A stretch of DNA of 64,000 bases from Nostoc sp. XA010 (GTDB taxonomy: Bacteria; Cyanobacteriota; Cyanobacteriia; Cyanobacteriales; Nostocaceae), in the NCBI RefSeq assembly GCF_020829625.1, contig NZ_JAIVFX010000020.1, positions 42,756 through 106,755 of the forward strand. The letters run 5' to 3'. This document shows, piece after piece, positions 27,238 through 35,994 of the stretch (position 1 is the first letter of the stretch; every line of letters starts with the position of its first letter). The notes under the pieces are model-generated. The model ran no database searches, was not told where the DNA came from, and saw nothing but the letters and a program-made list of their open reading frames with translations. The position numbers and the translations under genes were made by a program.

Positions 27238-28887
27238 TTATTCTGAGTTTTCCTTTTTAAATTTCATACTTGCCCAAGTTACCTGTTCATCACTTTCGCT
27301 TTCATCGACTTCATTGATTGCTGCAACATCGCCCAAAGTCATCTGCTTGACTTTTGCAACATCACCTTGACTAACTGCTTCACTTAATTCGCGTTTCAAA
27401 CGAGCATTTTTAATCGCGTCTTCTGGAGAACGGGAACTCGTATTAAAACATTTTTCTAGGGTTTCGTATATCCCCACGCGACGAGTCTTTTTGCGATACT
27501 GGCGTTCTGTGTCTAACAATTTCGCCATGAGTTCCAAGTGCATTGCGTCACCTTCACAGATTTCTTCTAATACTATCCATTCATCACGACCTAGTAGGTT
27601 ATAGTCTGCACCAGGACGGGGGTCTTGAAATTCTTCGCCTGTCACTTCTTGATAAATCCGGGGTAAGCTATCATCAAATTCGTGTTTTTCTTCTAGCCAA
27701 ATGCGGCGGATTTCACTCATTTCTTCGAGAGTAATTAATGTGATATCACGCATATTTTCTGGCGCTGTATGACGGGTTTTTGTTTGCGCTTCTAATAATC
27801 GTCTGAGCCAATGTTCCCGCCAATATTTAGTATAGGGACCGTGAATTGGTTCAATAGAAGTTTCACCATCGATATGACGCTCAAAAAGTTGGACTTCTCC
27901 CCAGATGCGACGGAAGTCTCTTTTATCGCGGTCATCTCTATTATCTAATTCATTACGGATATCTAATAGAGGCTGCATCCATTCTTTTTCTTCATCATTT
28001 TGAATCATTGCCTCCATTGATTTATCTTTACTAACAATTGTGCAAACCCAGCAGCCAAATCGAGAATCACCACAGCTAGCAGTCGAAGTATCAACAACTA
28101 GTGGACATTCATTATCTGCTGTGGCACCTCGATACATAGTGAATAAGTCTTTGTTGCTATATTCCCAAGGGTTTTGCCACTGATTTAGGTAAATCCAAAC
28201 TTCATCGGTACGCCAATCTTCAATAGGGCTATAAATTAAGGAATTAGGCAAGCTTGCACTATGGTAAAGCAGAGATGTCGGTGAACTTGAATCAGAAATA
28301 AGACGATCTTTTAGGCTACCTGCTTGATGTTTTTCCATTGAAATAGCACGTTTGATACTTTCAGCCTTGCGCGTACCTAAAACAAGAATAACTTCCCCAT
28401 TTACTCTAACCACATCACGGATAAAGTGGTTAGAAGGATGAATTTTCAGACGGTCTGTACACCAACGAAATTTTCCTCGTGGCGTTGGATAACCTTTACC
28501 AATCAAGCTTACCCAAAATGTCTCTTTGATTTCTGGGTGTAATAAATGTGGCTCAATGGGCATTTTCTGTTCTTGAGCAGCAACCTTCATCCTTTCTAAG
28601 GATTTGCGTACCCAAACAGAGACTACAGGGTTTTCTACTAGTGTGTCAGTTGTAATAACATGAATAGTCTTTTTTCGCTTTTCAACTGGTAGTGCTGCGA
28701 TCGCATTCCAGATAAGCTGTAAGGTAGCAGTACTATCTTTGCCGCCCGAATAGCCCACCACCCAAGGTATCTCATCTAAACAATACAATTCTTGAATTTC
28801 AGTGGTGAGACCTTGGATATAGTCCACTAACTCTGCTACAGTACGTGTTTGCTGAATTTTATTTTCTGGTTGTTGTGCTGTAGTCAT
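27238..28887 (-). CDS. dndC: DNA phosphorothioation sulfurtransferase DndC
   Basis: 549 residues, ATP-pyrophosphatase/PAPS-reductase family. The PP-loop SGGKDSTATLQLIW is at about residues 46-59, and RWCTDRLKIHPSNHFI follows at about 141. The iron-sulfur cysteines are likely in NECPLV and GDSRFGCWVCTI (about residues 260-285). DndC activates the DNA backbone with ATP and transfers sulfur delivered by a cysteine desulfurase (DndA or IscS). It is the first gene of the minus-strand dnd group and divergent from dndB across a 172-bp region with two palindromes. No dndA is next to it. Confidence 0.96.
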   Translation of the reverse strand: MTTAQQPENKIQQTRTVAELVDYIQGLTTEIQELYCLDEIPWVVGYSGGKDSTATLQLIWNAIAALPVEKRKKTIHVITTDTLVENPVVSVWVRKSLERMKVAAQEQKMPIEPHLLHPEIKETFWVSLIGKGYPTPRGKFRWCTDRLKIHPSNHFIRDVVRVNGEVILVLGTRKAESIKRAISMEKHQAGSLKDRLISDSSSPTSLLYHSASLPNSLIYSPIEDWRTDEVWIYLNQWQNPWEYSNKDLFTMYRGATADNECPLVVDTSTASCGDSRFGCWVCTIVSKDKSMEAMIQNDEEKEWMQPLLDIRNELDNRDDRDKRDFRRIWGEVQLFERHIDGETSIEPIHGPYTKYWREHWLRRLLEAQTKTRHTAPENMRDITLITLEEMSEIRRIWLEEKHEFDDSLPRIYQEVTGEEFQDPRPGADYNLLGRDEWIVLEEICEGDAMHLELMAKLLDTERQYRKKTRRVGIYETLEKCFNTSSRSPEDAIKNARLKRELSEAVSQGDVAKVKQMTLGDVAAINEVDESESDEQVTWASMKFKKENSE

Positions 28888-28924
28888 TTTTCCTTCTCTC
28901 TGGAAACACTGTCGTAATATCTGG

Positions 28925-28972
28925 GCGAATAGAATTCGCGGCTACACATACAAAACCCACCTCCGTGGGTTT
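28925..28972. promoter_or_regulatory. two palindromes in the dndC/dndB divergent promoter region
   Basis: GCGAATAGAATTCGC (28925-28939) and the stem-loop AAACCCAC-CTCC-GTGGGTTT (28953-28972). The pair looks like a dispersed Nostoc palindromic element, but its place between divergent dndC and dndB means that it could affect their expression. Confidence 0.55.
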
Positions 28973-29059
28973 AAGAAAAGTTTTTAAAAACTTTGCTGAT
29001 AATATCGAAATTTTTGGATAATTAAACGACATAATCCTATTCTGTTTTTAAAATTTAAC

Positions 29060-30658
29060 ATGAAAGATAGTGCATCTGACCCAACGGCTGACATCGCTAG
29101 AGAATACCTGGAACGTGAGAACAAAGAAAAACAGGTACTAGCTTTACTCCTGGAGAAGTTTTTAGGCAGAAAAGATCAGATTCTCGTTCAAAAAACCGAG
29201 ATGGGTGGTACTGAGGCTTATGTTAGTTCTGTTACCTTGGAATGGTTTGCAGGTCGGGTTCATTTCGCCTCTGGCTTACCTCTGTTTCAAAAAAAGTACA
29301 ATCCAGAGACTGATAATGTCGAGATTAACGCGGATAGTATTGATGAAATTCAACAGCGTCCCCTTGATTGGTCACGTCAAGCACCGCTAGTACAGTATTT
29401 GGCGGCTCGACAAAATCACAAGTTTCCGCCAGTGCTGGTAGTAATTAATCAACCGTGGGTGGATAATCCTAAAGCTGCTGAGTGGGATAGCGAAGGACGC
29501 GCCACTAAGTCTACTACTGATTTCATCCCCCTAGATAAAGACGCTAAAGTGGGTCTGCTAAATATTTCTGAGGATGATGTAACTATTTATGCACTGGATG
29601 GTCAACACCGATTAATGGGTGTACAGGGGTTGATGGAGTTAATTAAAACTCGCAAACTCCAGCGCTATAAAAAAGATAAAGGTGCTGATGACAGTTTTAT
29701 TACAGTAAATGATTTGATAGAAAAGTACCAAGTAGACCTTGCTTACTTGCAAAATTTACCCAAGGAGAAAATTGGTATTGAGTTCATCTGTGCGGTAGCG
29801 GCTGGGGAAACTCGCACCCAGGCGAGGCGGAGGGTAAGATCGATTTTTGTTCATGTCAACCTGATGGCTGCACCCTTGACTAAAGGGCAACTAACACAGT
29901 TGAATGAAGATGATGGTTTTGCGATTGTTGCTAGAAAAATTGCAGTTACACATCCACTATTAGAACAACGACAAGAGCGCAATCCTCGTGTTAATTGGAA
30001 TAGTGCAACAGTCGCTTCGAATTCTACAGTTTTGACAACTTTGCAAGCTCTACAAGATATGTCTGAGCGATATTTGGCTCAAAAGTTCCCTCACTGGAAA
30101 CCTTTGGAGAAAGGTCTAATTCCCATGCGTCCAGAGGATGAAGAACTTGAGCAGGGAATTGAGGAATTTAAAAAGCTATTTGATTCTTTGGCTAGTCTTT
30201 CTAGTTATAAAATTTTAGAACACGAGGATACACCAGCTTTACGGCGCTTCAGCTTTGAGAAGGATGGAGGTGAAGGAAATATGCTTTTCCGTCCAGTTGC
30301 TCAAGTTGCATTAGCGCAAGCTTTGGGAATTTTGGTTTTTAAAAAAGGTTTTTCCCTGGCAGATATTTTTAAGAAACTGCGGAAGTTTGACCAGCAAGGC
30401 GGCTTTAGTGGTATGGAATATCCCCAATCTCTTTGGTATGGGATTTTGTATGACCCAAATAAAAAGCGGGTGCAGGTTGCTGGACGAGATTTAGCGGCGA
30501 AGTTATTGGTTTATATTCTGGGTGGAATTCAGGAACAGATGGAACGTGCTGAACTTCGTAAGGCTTTGGCTGATGCTAGAACTGTTGAAGATAAAACAAT
30601 AGGTTTTGATGGCAAGTTTGTTGAACCGAAAGCGGTAGGACTTCCACCTATCCTGTAA
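29060..30658 (+). CDS. dndB: DndB-like DGQHR-domain protein
   Basis: 532 residues. The DGQHR motif is in YALDGQHRLMGVQGLMEL (about residues 177-194), with the flanking FICAVAAGETRTQARRRVRS and VHVNLMAAPLTKGQ characteristic of the family. DndB represses dnd transcription and thereby limits modification in studied bacteria. It is longer than classical DndB proteins of about 350-400 residues as I recall, with extra C-terminal sequence. It is transcribed opposite to dndC from a shared region, which suits an autoregulator. Its stop codon abuts the stop of the converging HNH gene. Confidence 0.9.
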   Translation: MKDSASDPTADIAREYLERENKEKQVLALLLEKFLGRKDQILVQKTEMGGTEAYVSSVTLEWFAGRVHFASGLPLFQKKYNPETDNVEINADSIDEIQQRPLDWSRQAPLVQYLAARQNHKFPPVLVVINQPWVDNPKAAEWDSEGRATKSTTDFIPLDKDAKVGLLNISEDDVTIYALDGQHRLMGVQGLMELIKTRKLQRYKKDKGADDSFITVNDLIEKYQVDLAYLQNLPKEKIGIEFICAVAAGETRTQARRRVRSIFVHVNLMAAPLTKGQLTQLNEDDGFAIVARKIAVTHPLLEQRQERNPRVNWNSATVASNSTVLTTLQALQDMSERYLAQKFPHWKPLEKGLIPMRPEDEELEQGIEEFKKLFDSLASLSSYKILEHEDTPALRRFSFEKDGGEGNMLFRPVAQVALAQALGILVFKKGFSLADIFKKLRKFDQQGGFSGMEYPQSLWYGILYDPNKKRVQVAGRDLAAKLLVYILGGIQEQMERAELRKALADARTVEDKTIGFDGKFVEPKAVGLPPIL

Positions 30659-31600
30659 TTATGCTTGAAATATATTTTGGCGATGCCATTGCAGCGCTTC
30701 CAGTTCTGGAAAGTGTTGCTCTGTATTTGGTAGAAGTATTGTTTCACCATCAAAATCTTTCATAGGTTTAGCATGGGGAGATACTTCTTCCAAATCATTG
30801 CTAACTATAATTTTGTATTGCTCATTTACAGCAAACCAACCCCTATCAAATGCCCAATGATGATTTTTGCAAAGTGCTATTCCATTATGAATTTTATTAT
30901 CATAAAACTGTGAAAATGGCTTGATGTGTGCGCCATCCACAATATTTTGATTTACTTTGTTAGTTACTTTCAGTCCACAAAATGCACATCTGTAATTATA
31001 AACGTGTACAATTGCTTTCCTAAAGAAAGCATTTCTAATAACTGCTCGTTTCAAGCTCCACCTTGGATTAGGCTCTAAATTTCCTGTTTCAATTATTTTT
31101 TCTATATCTACTGCGTCATCTTGAAAAGTTTGATTTATTTGTAAAATAGACTCTATATCATTTTCATTATCAGAAAAGAAAGCTGCCACAAGTGCATCAA
31201 TTAGTTCTTTTCTGCAAAATTCATCTTGCAAAAAGTTAAATAATTCACCGTCTAGATATGCGTATTCAACAGCATCTTTTAGTTTGTTAATTGTTTTTGG
31301 TTGTAACCCATTAAATTCAGGCTTAAATTTCAAGTACCAAAAGCCTTCATTTTGCAGATGCAAGAAAGGATAGTGTAAACCACCTTTGTAAGACGGAGAA
31401 CCGATTACATTCCAATACCTCTCAAATGTTTGAATTAACTCGTCTGAAACTGGAATCTCATTAGTAGTAATGATACCTCGCGCAATCAAATCAATTACAG
31501 ATAAAAGTAATATTGGTTTATATTGAGCATTACCACGCTTCCGGCTATTACTTACATTTAATTCAGCAAGCCGTTGACAATAATATGTTATATTTTTCAT
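30659..31600 (-). CDS. HNH endonuclease
   Basis: 313 residues. The HNH/McrA-like domain is at about residues 205-262: YRCAFCGLKV, VDGAHIKPFSQF, then NGIALCKNHHWAFDRGWF. The two CxxC-like cysteine pairs would bind zinc and the HNH histidine is present. The first 180 residues (KPILLLSVIDLI, PFLHLQNEGFWYL) resemble the N-terminal region found in putative HNH restriction endonucleases. It converges with dndB without any gap and lies inside the Dnd cluster, so a role in restriction of unmodified or foreign DNA is plausible but inferred. Confidence 0.88.
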   Translation of the reverse strand: MKNITYYCQRLAELNVSNSRKRGNAQYKPILLLSVIDLIARGIITTNEIPVSDELIQTFERYWNVIGSPSYKGGLHYPFLHLQNEGFWYLKFKPEFNGLQPKTINKLKDAVEYAYLDGELFNFLQDEFCRKELIDALVAAFFSDNENDIESILQINQTFQDDAVDIEKIIETGNLEPNPRWSLKRAVIRNAFFRKAIVHVYNYRCAFCGLKVTNKVNQNIVDGAHIKPFSQFYDNKIHNGIALCKNHHWAFDRGWFAVNEQYKIIVSNDLEEVSPHAKPMKDFDGETILLPNTEQHFPELEALQWHRQNIFQA

Positions 31601-31631
31601 ATTTAATAACTTAATTAAGCAAGCGAAAAAA

Positions 31632-32102
31632 TCATTTTAAGAATTTACTGAGGTCAAATTCTTTTTCTAGCTGTTCTTTTGTTCCTCTTTCAGAAATAAG
31701 AACTAATAAAAGTCGCTCTGAGTAGTCAACAGAACCACGCAACTCGTTTTGTAAAATTTCAAGTCCTGCATTAGCATACTCTTCAAATATTTGAGTACGT
31801 TTATCTTCATCTTGTTCTTCTCTAGATGAGAGTATGTTGATATCTTGAGTTTCATTTACTCCTAATAATTTAATGATTAGGTCATATCCCAATGAAGCAA
31901 AATTTTCTTGGGGAATTGGAGATGGTTCTCTTTTTGTAGTTTCCCCCAAAGGAACACGTTTTTTATTTTTAACGCCTAATGCTGCTGCAAACACCATTAC
32001 TTCTACATAAGTTTGAAAAGGCCCAGTTGTGTCTTTTGATGCGACTAGAGATTTCACTAACTCAGCCTTATCTTTAGCAACCCTGATTCTGTTTGCAGCC
32101 AT
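31632..32102 (-). CDS. DNA phosphorothioation-associated protein 4
   Basis: 156 residues, soluble, without catalytic motif. The front (NRIRVAKDKAELVKSLVASK, then YVEVMVFAAALGVKNKKR) and the tail (LEILQNELRGSVDYSERLLL) match the pattern of the family called dnd-associated protein 4 (TIGR04062), found only with dnd genes. Its role is unknown. The gene is 31 bp upstream of the HNH gene on the same strand, which suggests that the two are co-expressed. Confidence 0.75.
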   Translation of the reverse strand: MAANRIRVAKDKAELVKSLVASKDTTGPFQTYVEVMVFAAALGVKNKKRVPLGETTKREPSPIPQENFASLGYDLIIKLLGVNETQDINILSSREEQDEDKRTQIFEEYANAGLEILQNELRGSVDYSERLLLVLISERGTKEQLEKEFDLSKFLK

Positions 32103-32195
32103 TGTTTTAATATCTACATTGTTGCTATTTTAACCGAAAGTTAGAAGTGATAGTAATTATTAGCACATTATTTTATACTAGTATGTGGGCGATCG

Positions 32196-32747
32196 CTAAA
32201 CAAACAAATTATCCACTAACATAGTCCATCCCGGTACTGCCGGTTCAGCTTCAGCCACCTCACTACGGCGATACACGTGCGGTTCTTCAGGATTACTAGC
32301 ACGATATACTCTAATAACTTCCTCTTTGAGTACATCTACATCCCAAACTACCAAAGTACCAGCCGCAAAATAATCACGGCGTTTACTAGCCATATCTTTC
32401 TCAGCCTTATCACCATAATCATTTTCACTTCTCACCTCAGCAGCAAATATAGGCGCACCATTAAGAAACTTCCCACCTGTAGGTTTGCCAGTATAAAAAG
32501 CAGCATCAGGACTTAAAGAACGGCGATTAGGGAGATTGACAATAAAACCGACATTATCAGGCAAAGCGTAACCACTTTTTGTCAAACGTTCATAATCCCG
32601 TAGACTTACATAAATTTCACCAGCTGCACGTCCTGGTAAAAATCCAGTTGGAGACATCAGCACCAATTTTCCATTGACAATCTCTGCTTTACAATTGTCA
32701 GGTAAGCCGTACAAACCTTCAATAGTTGCCTCAGTTTTAATACTCAT
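32196..32747 (-). CDS. Uma2 family (DUF820) protein
   Basis: 183 residues. Core residues: SPDAAFYTGKP (Asp), IFAAEVRSENDYGDKAEKDM (Glu and later Lys), and VVWDVD. The family has a PD-(D/E)XK fold with unproven nuclease function. It is the first of two adjacent Uma2 genes between the Dnd-associated protein 4 and the second SMC-like ATPase gene, all on the minus strand. Confidence 0.88.
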   Translation of the reverse strand: MSIKTEATIEGLYGLPDNCKAEIVNGKLVLMSPTGFLPGRAAGEIYVSLRDYERLTKSGYALPDNVGFIVNLPNRRSLSPDAAFYTGKPTGGKFLNGAPIFAAEVRSENDYGDKAEKDMASKRRDYFAAGTLVVWDVDVLKEEVIRVYRASNPEEPHVYRRSEVAEAEPAVPGWTMLVDNLFV

Positions 32748-32840
32748 AAGATATCTTCTAATTAGTTAGGGATAATCCCAATTTCACATCTTCTCTTGCC
32801 TCTGCTTCCTCCGCGTCTCTGCGGTTCTTTTATCTAAAAC

Positions 32841-33410
32841 TTATATTGAAAATTGGACATCCTCATAAACCAAAGAAATAGGAAATTTAAAATCAACGCT
32901 AGTTAAATGAACTTCATCTCCCTCTTCATAAGGATGTAACTCCCAAATCCCTTTGTCATTGATACGAAAGCAATCCAAACTGATTTTTTCAGCATCAATG
33001 AGGACATATTCTTGTAAAGTCTGAATACGCCGATACTGAATAAATTTACGACCTCTATCGTAAGCTTCTGTACTAGGGGAAAGAACCTCGACAATTAAAC
33101 AAGGATACTGAATAAATTTAATCGCTTGTCTATCTCTTGGATGACAACTTACCACAACATCCGGGTAGTGAAAAGACCCTTTCTCTGATACACCTACTTT
33201 TGCATCTGCTATATTGACACGACACGCACCCCCTCGAAGGTGGCTTTTTAATGCTGAAGCCAAATTGAAAGCTATATCATTATGAGGAATAGTACCCCCA
33301 GTCATGGCGAAGACTTCACCATTGATATATTCGTATTTAATATCTTGGTGTTCTTCCCATTCCAGGTATTCCTGGGGAGTCATATACTTTCCGTCTGGAC
33401 TTGCAACCAT
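32841..33410 (-). CDS. Uma2 family (DUF820) protein
   Basis: 189 residues. It starts with the family entry MTPQEYLEWEEHQDIKYEYI and has the core HYPDVVVSCHPRD, PCLIVEVLSPSTEAYDRGRK and EYVLIDA. It begins 11 bp downstream of the ATPase gene, so it is likely read in the same transcript. It is only distantly similar to the neighbouring Uma2 gene, so this is not a recent tandem copy. Confidence 0.9.
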   Translation of the reverse strand: MVASPDGKYMTPQEYLEWEEHQDIKYEYINGEVFAMTGGTIPHNDIAFNLASALKSHLRGGACRVNIADAKVGVSEKGSFHYPDVVVSCHPRDRQAIKFIQYPCLIVEVLSPSTEAYDRGRKFIQYRRIQTLQEYVLIDAEKISLDCFRINDKGIWELHPYEEGDEVHLTSVDFKFPISLVYEDVQFSI

Positions 33411-33421
33411 AACTTTCTCCT

Positions 33422-35494
33422 CTAAATATTACGTTCAACTGCGATAATTTCAGTATATTCATACTCGTTTGGACTTTGTTTCACCAAAGGATATCTTTCC
33501 CCACCCAACTCAATATAATCTTGTTCGCAATCCGGCTTAGATGAATAATACGTAAGCACATATTCTCTACCGATTCTCTCTGTCATCTCTGCTTCAACTT
33601 CACCCCGCCACTGAGTCTTCGTAACTAAAACTATCAACTGATTCGCTAATTGGGGAATTGTTTTCGCAATGTGTCGCCGCGAATTCTCATCCAAACTGCC
33701 GAAGGGTGAATCCATCACAATTGGGAAAGTGCTACTATCGGGAATCATCATCATTTTCCGCTTCTCACTCCATTCCCTTACTTTGTCAATGATGCTGGCA
33801 ATAAAAGATAAACTGAGAATTTGATTCTCACCAGTGGATGCTGCAACTGGTGCTTCTATACCTGTAGTATTTTCTACTAATGTCAGTTCATATTTTTCAC
33901 TAATTTTAGGAATATATGGAGTCACAGAAATCTCCATAAATATCTCTTGTACTCGCTTTTCTAGTTGCAGGCGAAATTGTTGCTCTTGACGATTTCTAAC
34001 TTCCGTTAACCGTTCAATTGCATCTTGAGTGGCGTTAATTCGTCGCTGTGCTAACGTTTGCTTGTCTTCATTCAGCTTTTGCTTTGCAATTTGTTTATTT
34101 AAACCTTCAATCTCAGTTGTGAGTTGAGCAATTTGCTGCTGATTTGCACCCTGTTCTCGATTCAATTCATCAATTTTACTTTCAATTTCATCTAAGCGTT
34201 TTTGTAAACTGCTAATTTCTTCATTAGCATCTTTTCGCAAACGTTCTTGAATATTGTCTAAGTCGCCTTCAATTTGAGATATGCTTTGCCTTAACTGATT
34301 AATTCTGGCTTGTTCTCTATCAACTTCTTCCCAAAAACCTATAGCTTGCTTATCAATCTCATCTACTTGAGCTATCATCCGAATTGCAGTTTCTTCTACT
34401 GCCGAGGAACCTGCTTTATTTAACCAAGTACTTACATGAGTATGAGAATGATTTCCCTGGTGTAATTCTGCACCACAAATACAGCGTTGAGAATTGAGTA
34501 AATCATTCACAAATTCCCGGGAAATTCCTGATGTTAACTCGCCGCGCTGCTTCAAATCATTGATAATTCCTCGAAATTGGGATGTAGTTTCTGAGAGTAA
34601 AACGGTATAACCCCGTGCGGAAATAACTTTTTTCAGCGCTTCCTTCGTTTTTTTATATTCTTCTTGATTCGCCGTCTTCTGCAATTCTAAATCCTGCCAT
34701 CTTTCTTGCAATTCCTTAGCAGCACTCAATTCTCGCAAACGGTTACTTGTCTCTTTTTTAAAAGTTTGTTGATATTCTAACTCTTCTTTAATTTCAGTTT
34801 GCCGCTTGGTAATGCGTTCTCGCTCTCGTTCTAACTTTTCTTGCTGTCGTAATAGTTGTTTAGTTTCAGAGTCACCAATCGCTTTTAATTCATTTTCTAG
34901 AGTTTTTTTAGCATCTCCCAGATGTCTGATGGAACGGTTGATTACTTCTACACCCAAGAAAATTTTTGTAGCTTCGGCAATTTCAGCTTTTTTATCAGAA
35001 CGGACTATTTCTTCAATTCGTTCGCCGTCAAAGAAAAAATATTGATGTAAAGTAGCGGGTAAAATTTGATTAATTATATCGTCCGGTTGCTGAGTTGGTA
35101 TATTCCATTTGCCATCATCCGCACCAACCCACATGGTTAATTGAGTTTTGCCAGCGTCAAAATCACCTTCATTTTTATAACCCCGACAGGCGCGTTTAAC
35201 TCGATAGCGTTTACCTTCATGTTCCCAGCCAATCTCTACCCAACATTCTACAGCTTGACCTTTTTGAGCTTCTGCGATCGCACGCTTATTTACTAGCTGT
35301 TCTATTGATGCAAACGCTGCACTAAATTTATCATATAATACCCACGTAAATGCATTTAGTAAACTCGTTTTACCAGAGCCATTATTACCATGAATAATCG
35401 TCGTGTTCTGAACATCTCCACCAGCCAGAAGCATCTCTGGTGTCGTACCATAAAAGGAGCGAAAGTTGCATAGCTTGATTGAAGTCAGCTTCAT
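33422..35494 (-). CDS. SMC/Rad50-like ATPase, DndD-related
   Basis: 690 residues. Walker A is IIHGNNGSGKTSLLNAFTWV (about residues 33-52). The motif YFFFDGERIEEIVRSD corresponds to the FDGE motif of DndD, showing the same sub-group. Coiled-coil arms span about 195-290 and 370-500, with a hook-like apex RCICGAELHQGNHSH between them. The signature STGENQILSLSFIASI and Walker B FPIVMDSPFGSLDENSRRHI are intact. A 57-residue protein gene overlaps its start by ATGA, so the two are translationally coupled. I infer that it belongs to the restriction arm of the Dnd island; it could also be a separate defence ATPase. Confidence 0.88.
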   Translation of the reverse strand: MKLTSIKLCNFRSFYGTTPEMLLAGGDVQNTTIIHGNNGSGKTSLLNAFTWVLYDKFSAAFASIEQLVNKRAIAEAQKGQAVECWVEIGWEHEGKRYRVKRACRGYKNEGDFDAGKTQLTMWVGADDGKWNIPTQQPDDIINQILPATLHQYFFFDGERIEEIVRSDKKAEIAEATKIFLGVEVINRSIRHLGDAKKTLENELKAIGDSETKQLLRQQEKLERERERITKRQTEIKEELEYQQTFKKETSNRLRELSAAKELQERWQDLELQKTANQEEYKKTKEALKKVISARGYTVLLSETTSQFRGIINDLKQRGELTSGISREFVNDLLNSQRCICGAELHQGNHSHTHVSTWLNKAGSSAVEETAIRMIAQVDEIDKQAIGFWEEVDREQARINQLRQSISQIEGDLDNIQERLRKDANEEISSLQKRLDEIESKIDELNREQGANQQQIAQLTTEIEGLNKQIAKQKLNEDKQTLAQRRINATQDAIERLTEVRNRQEQQFRLQLEKRVQEIFMEISVTPYIPKISEKYELTLVENTTGIEAPVAASTGENQILSLSFIASIIDKVREWSEKRKMMMIPDSSTFPIVMDSPFGSLDENSRRHIAKTIPQLANQLIVLVTKTQWRGEVEAEMTERIGREYVLTYYSSKPDCEQDYIELGGERYPLVKQSPNEYEYTEIIAVERNI

Positions 35495-35664
35495 CGCACC
35501 TCTTCCTTGATAATGTCCAAAATATTATCATTTATATGGCTGTTAATCTTTTTATCTAGCCTGCCTTTTTCCAGCTTCCATACCCGCTCAATAATTCGCC
35601 GTACCTCCGGCGGAGCGCTGTTTATTGGCTCTTGCACATCATCGATATTCGCACCTTGTGACAT
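35491..35664 (-). CDS. 57-residue partner of the SMC-like ATPase
   Basis: The frame runs from ATG at 35662-35664 to TGA at 35491-35493. It begins MSQGANIDDVQEP and continues with a charged amphipathic helix (RRIIERVWKLEKGRLDKKIN) to the end KEEVR. Its stop overlaps the start of the ATPase gene in the four bases ATGA, the usual sign of translational coupling, which strongly supports a real gene. There are no membrane segments or cysteines. I do not recognise the family. A small helical subunit that pairs with the ATPase is the simplest guess. Confidence 0.75.
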   Translation of the reverse strand: MSQGANIDDVQEPINSAPPEVRRIIERVWKLEKGRLDKKINSHINDNILDIIKEEVR

Positions 35665-35857
35665 CTTCGGTTTGGAAATATAGATTTTCTATATTTTAAC
35701 TTTCTCTAGTGCTGTACTTACCACCGTAAAGCCACTGTTCTCGTTATCTTTAATTTTGTAAAAACTATTTTTTTAAATTTATACTTTTCTTTGAAAAAAG
35801 ACTTTATTATTGAATTCTCTTCTGTTATTATTATTAATATTAGCAATCTAGATTATA

Positions 35858-35898
35858 ATGGGATGTAAATGAAATTTTTAAAAGCACTTACATCCCAT
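35858..35898. terminator. strong stem-loop between helicase and ATPase operons
   Basis: ATGGGATGTAAATG (35858-35871) pairs with CACTTACATCCCAT (35885-35898), 13 of 14 bases, loop of 13. It sits 97 bp beyond the helicase stop codon on the minus strand and 194 bp before the 57-residue gene. It may terminate helicase transcription; a clear T-run is not present, so a regulatory hairpin is also possible. The rest of 35665-35994 is AT-rich without a gene. Confidence 0.5.
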
Positions 35899-35994
35899 CA
35901 TGATCTAATTCATATTTTTATTATTTCATACTTAATGCTTGTTTTTTCAAAACTCGAAAAATTTTACAAAATAATACAACTATATAGTTCATCA

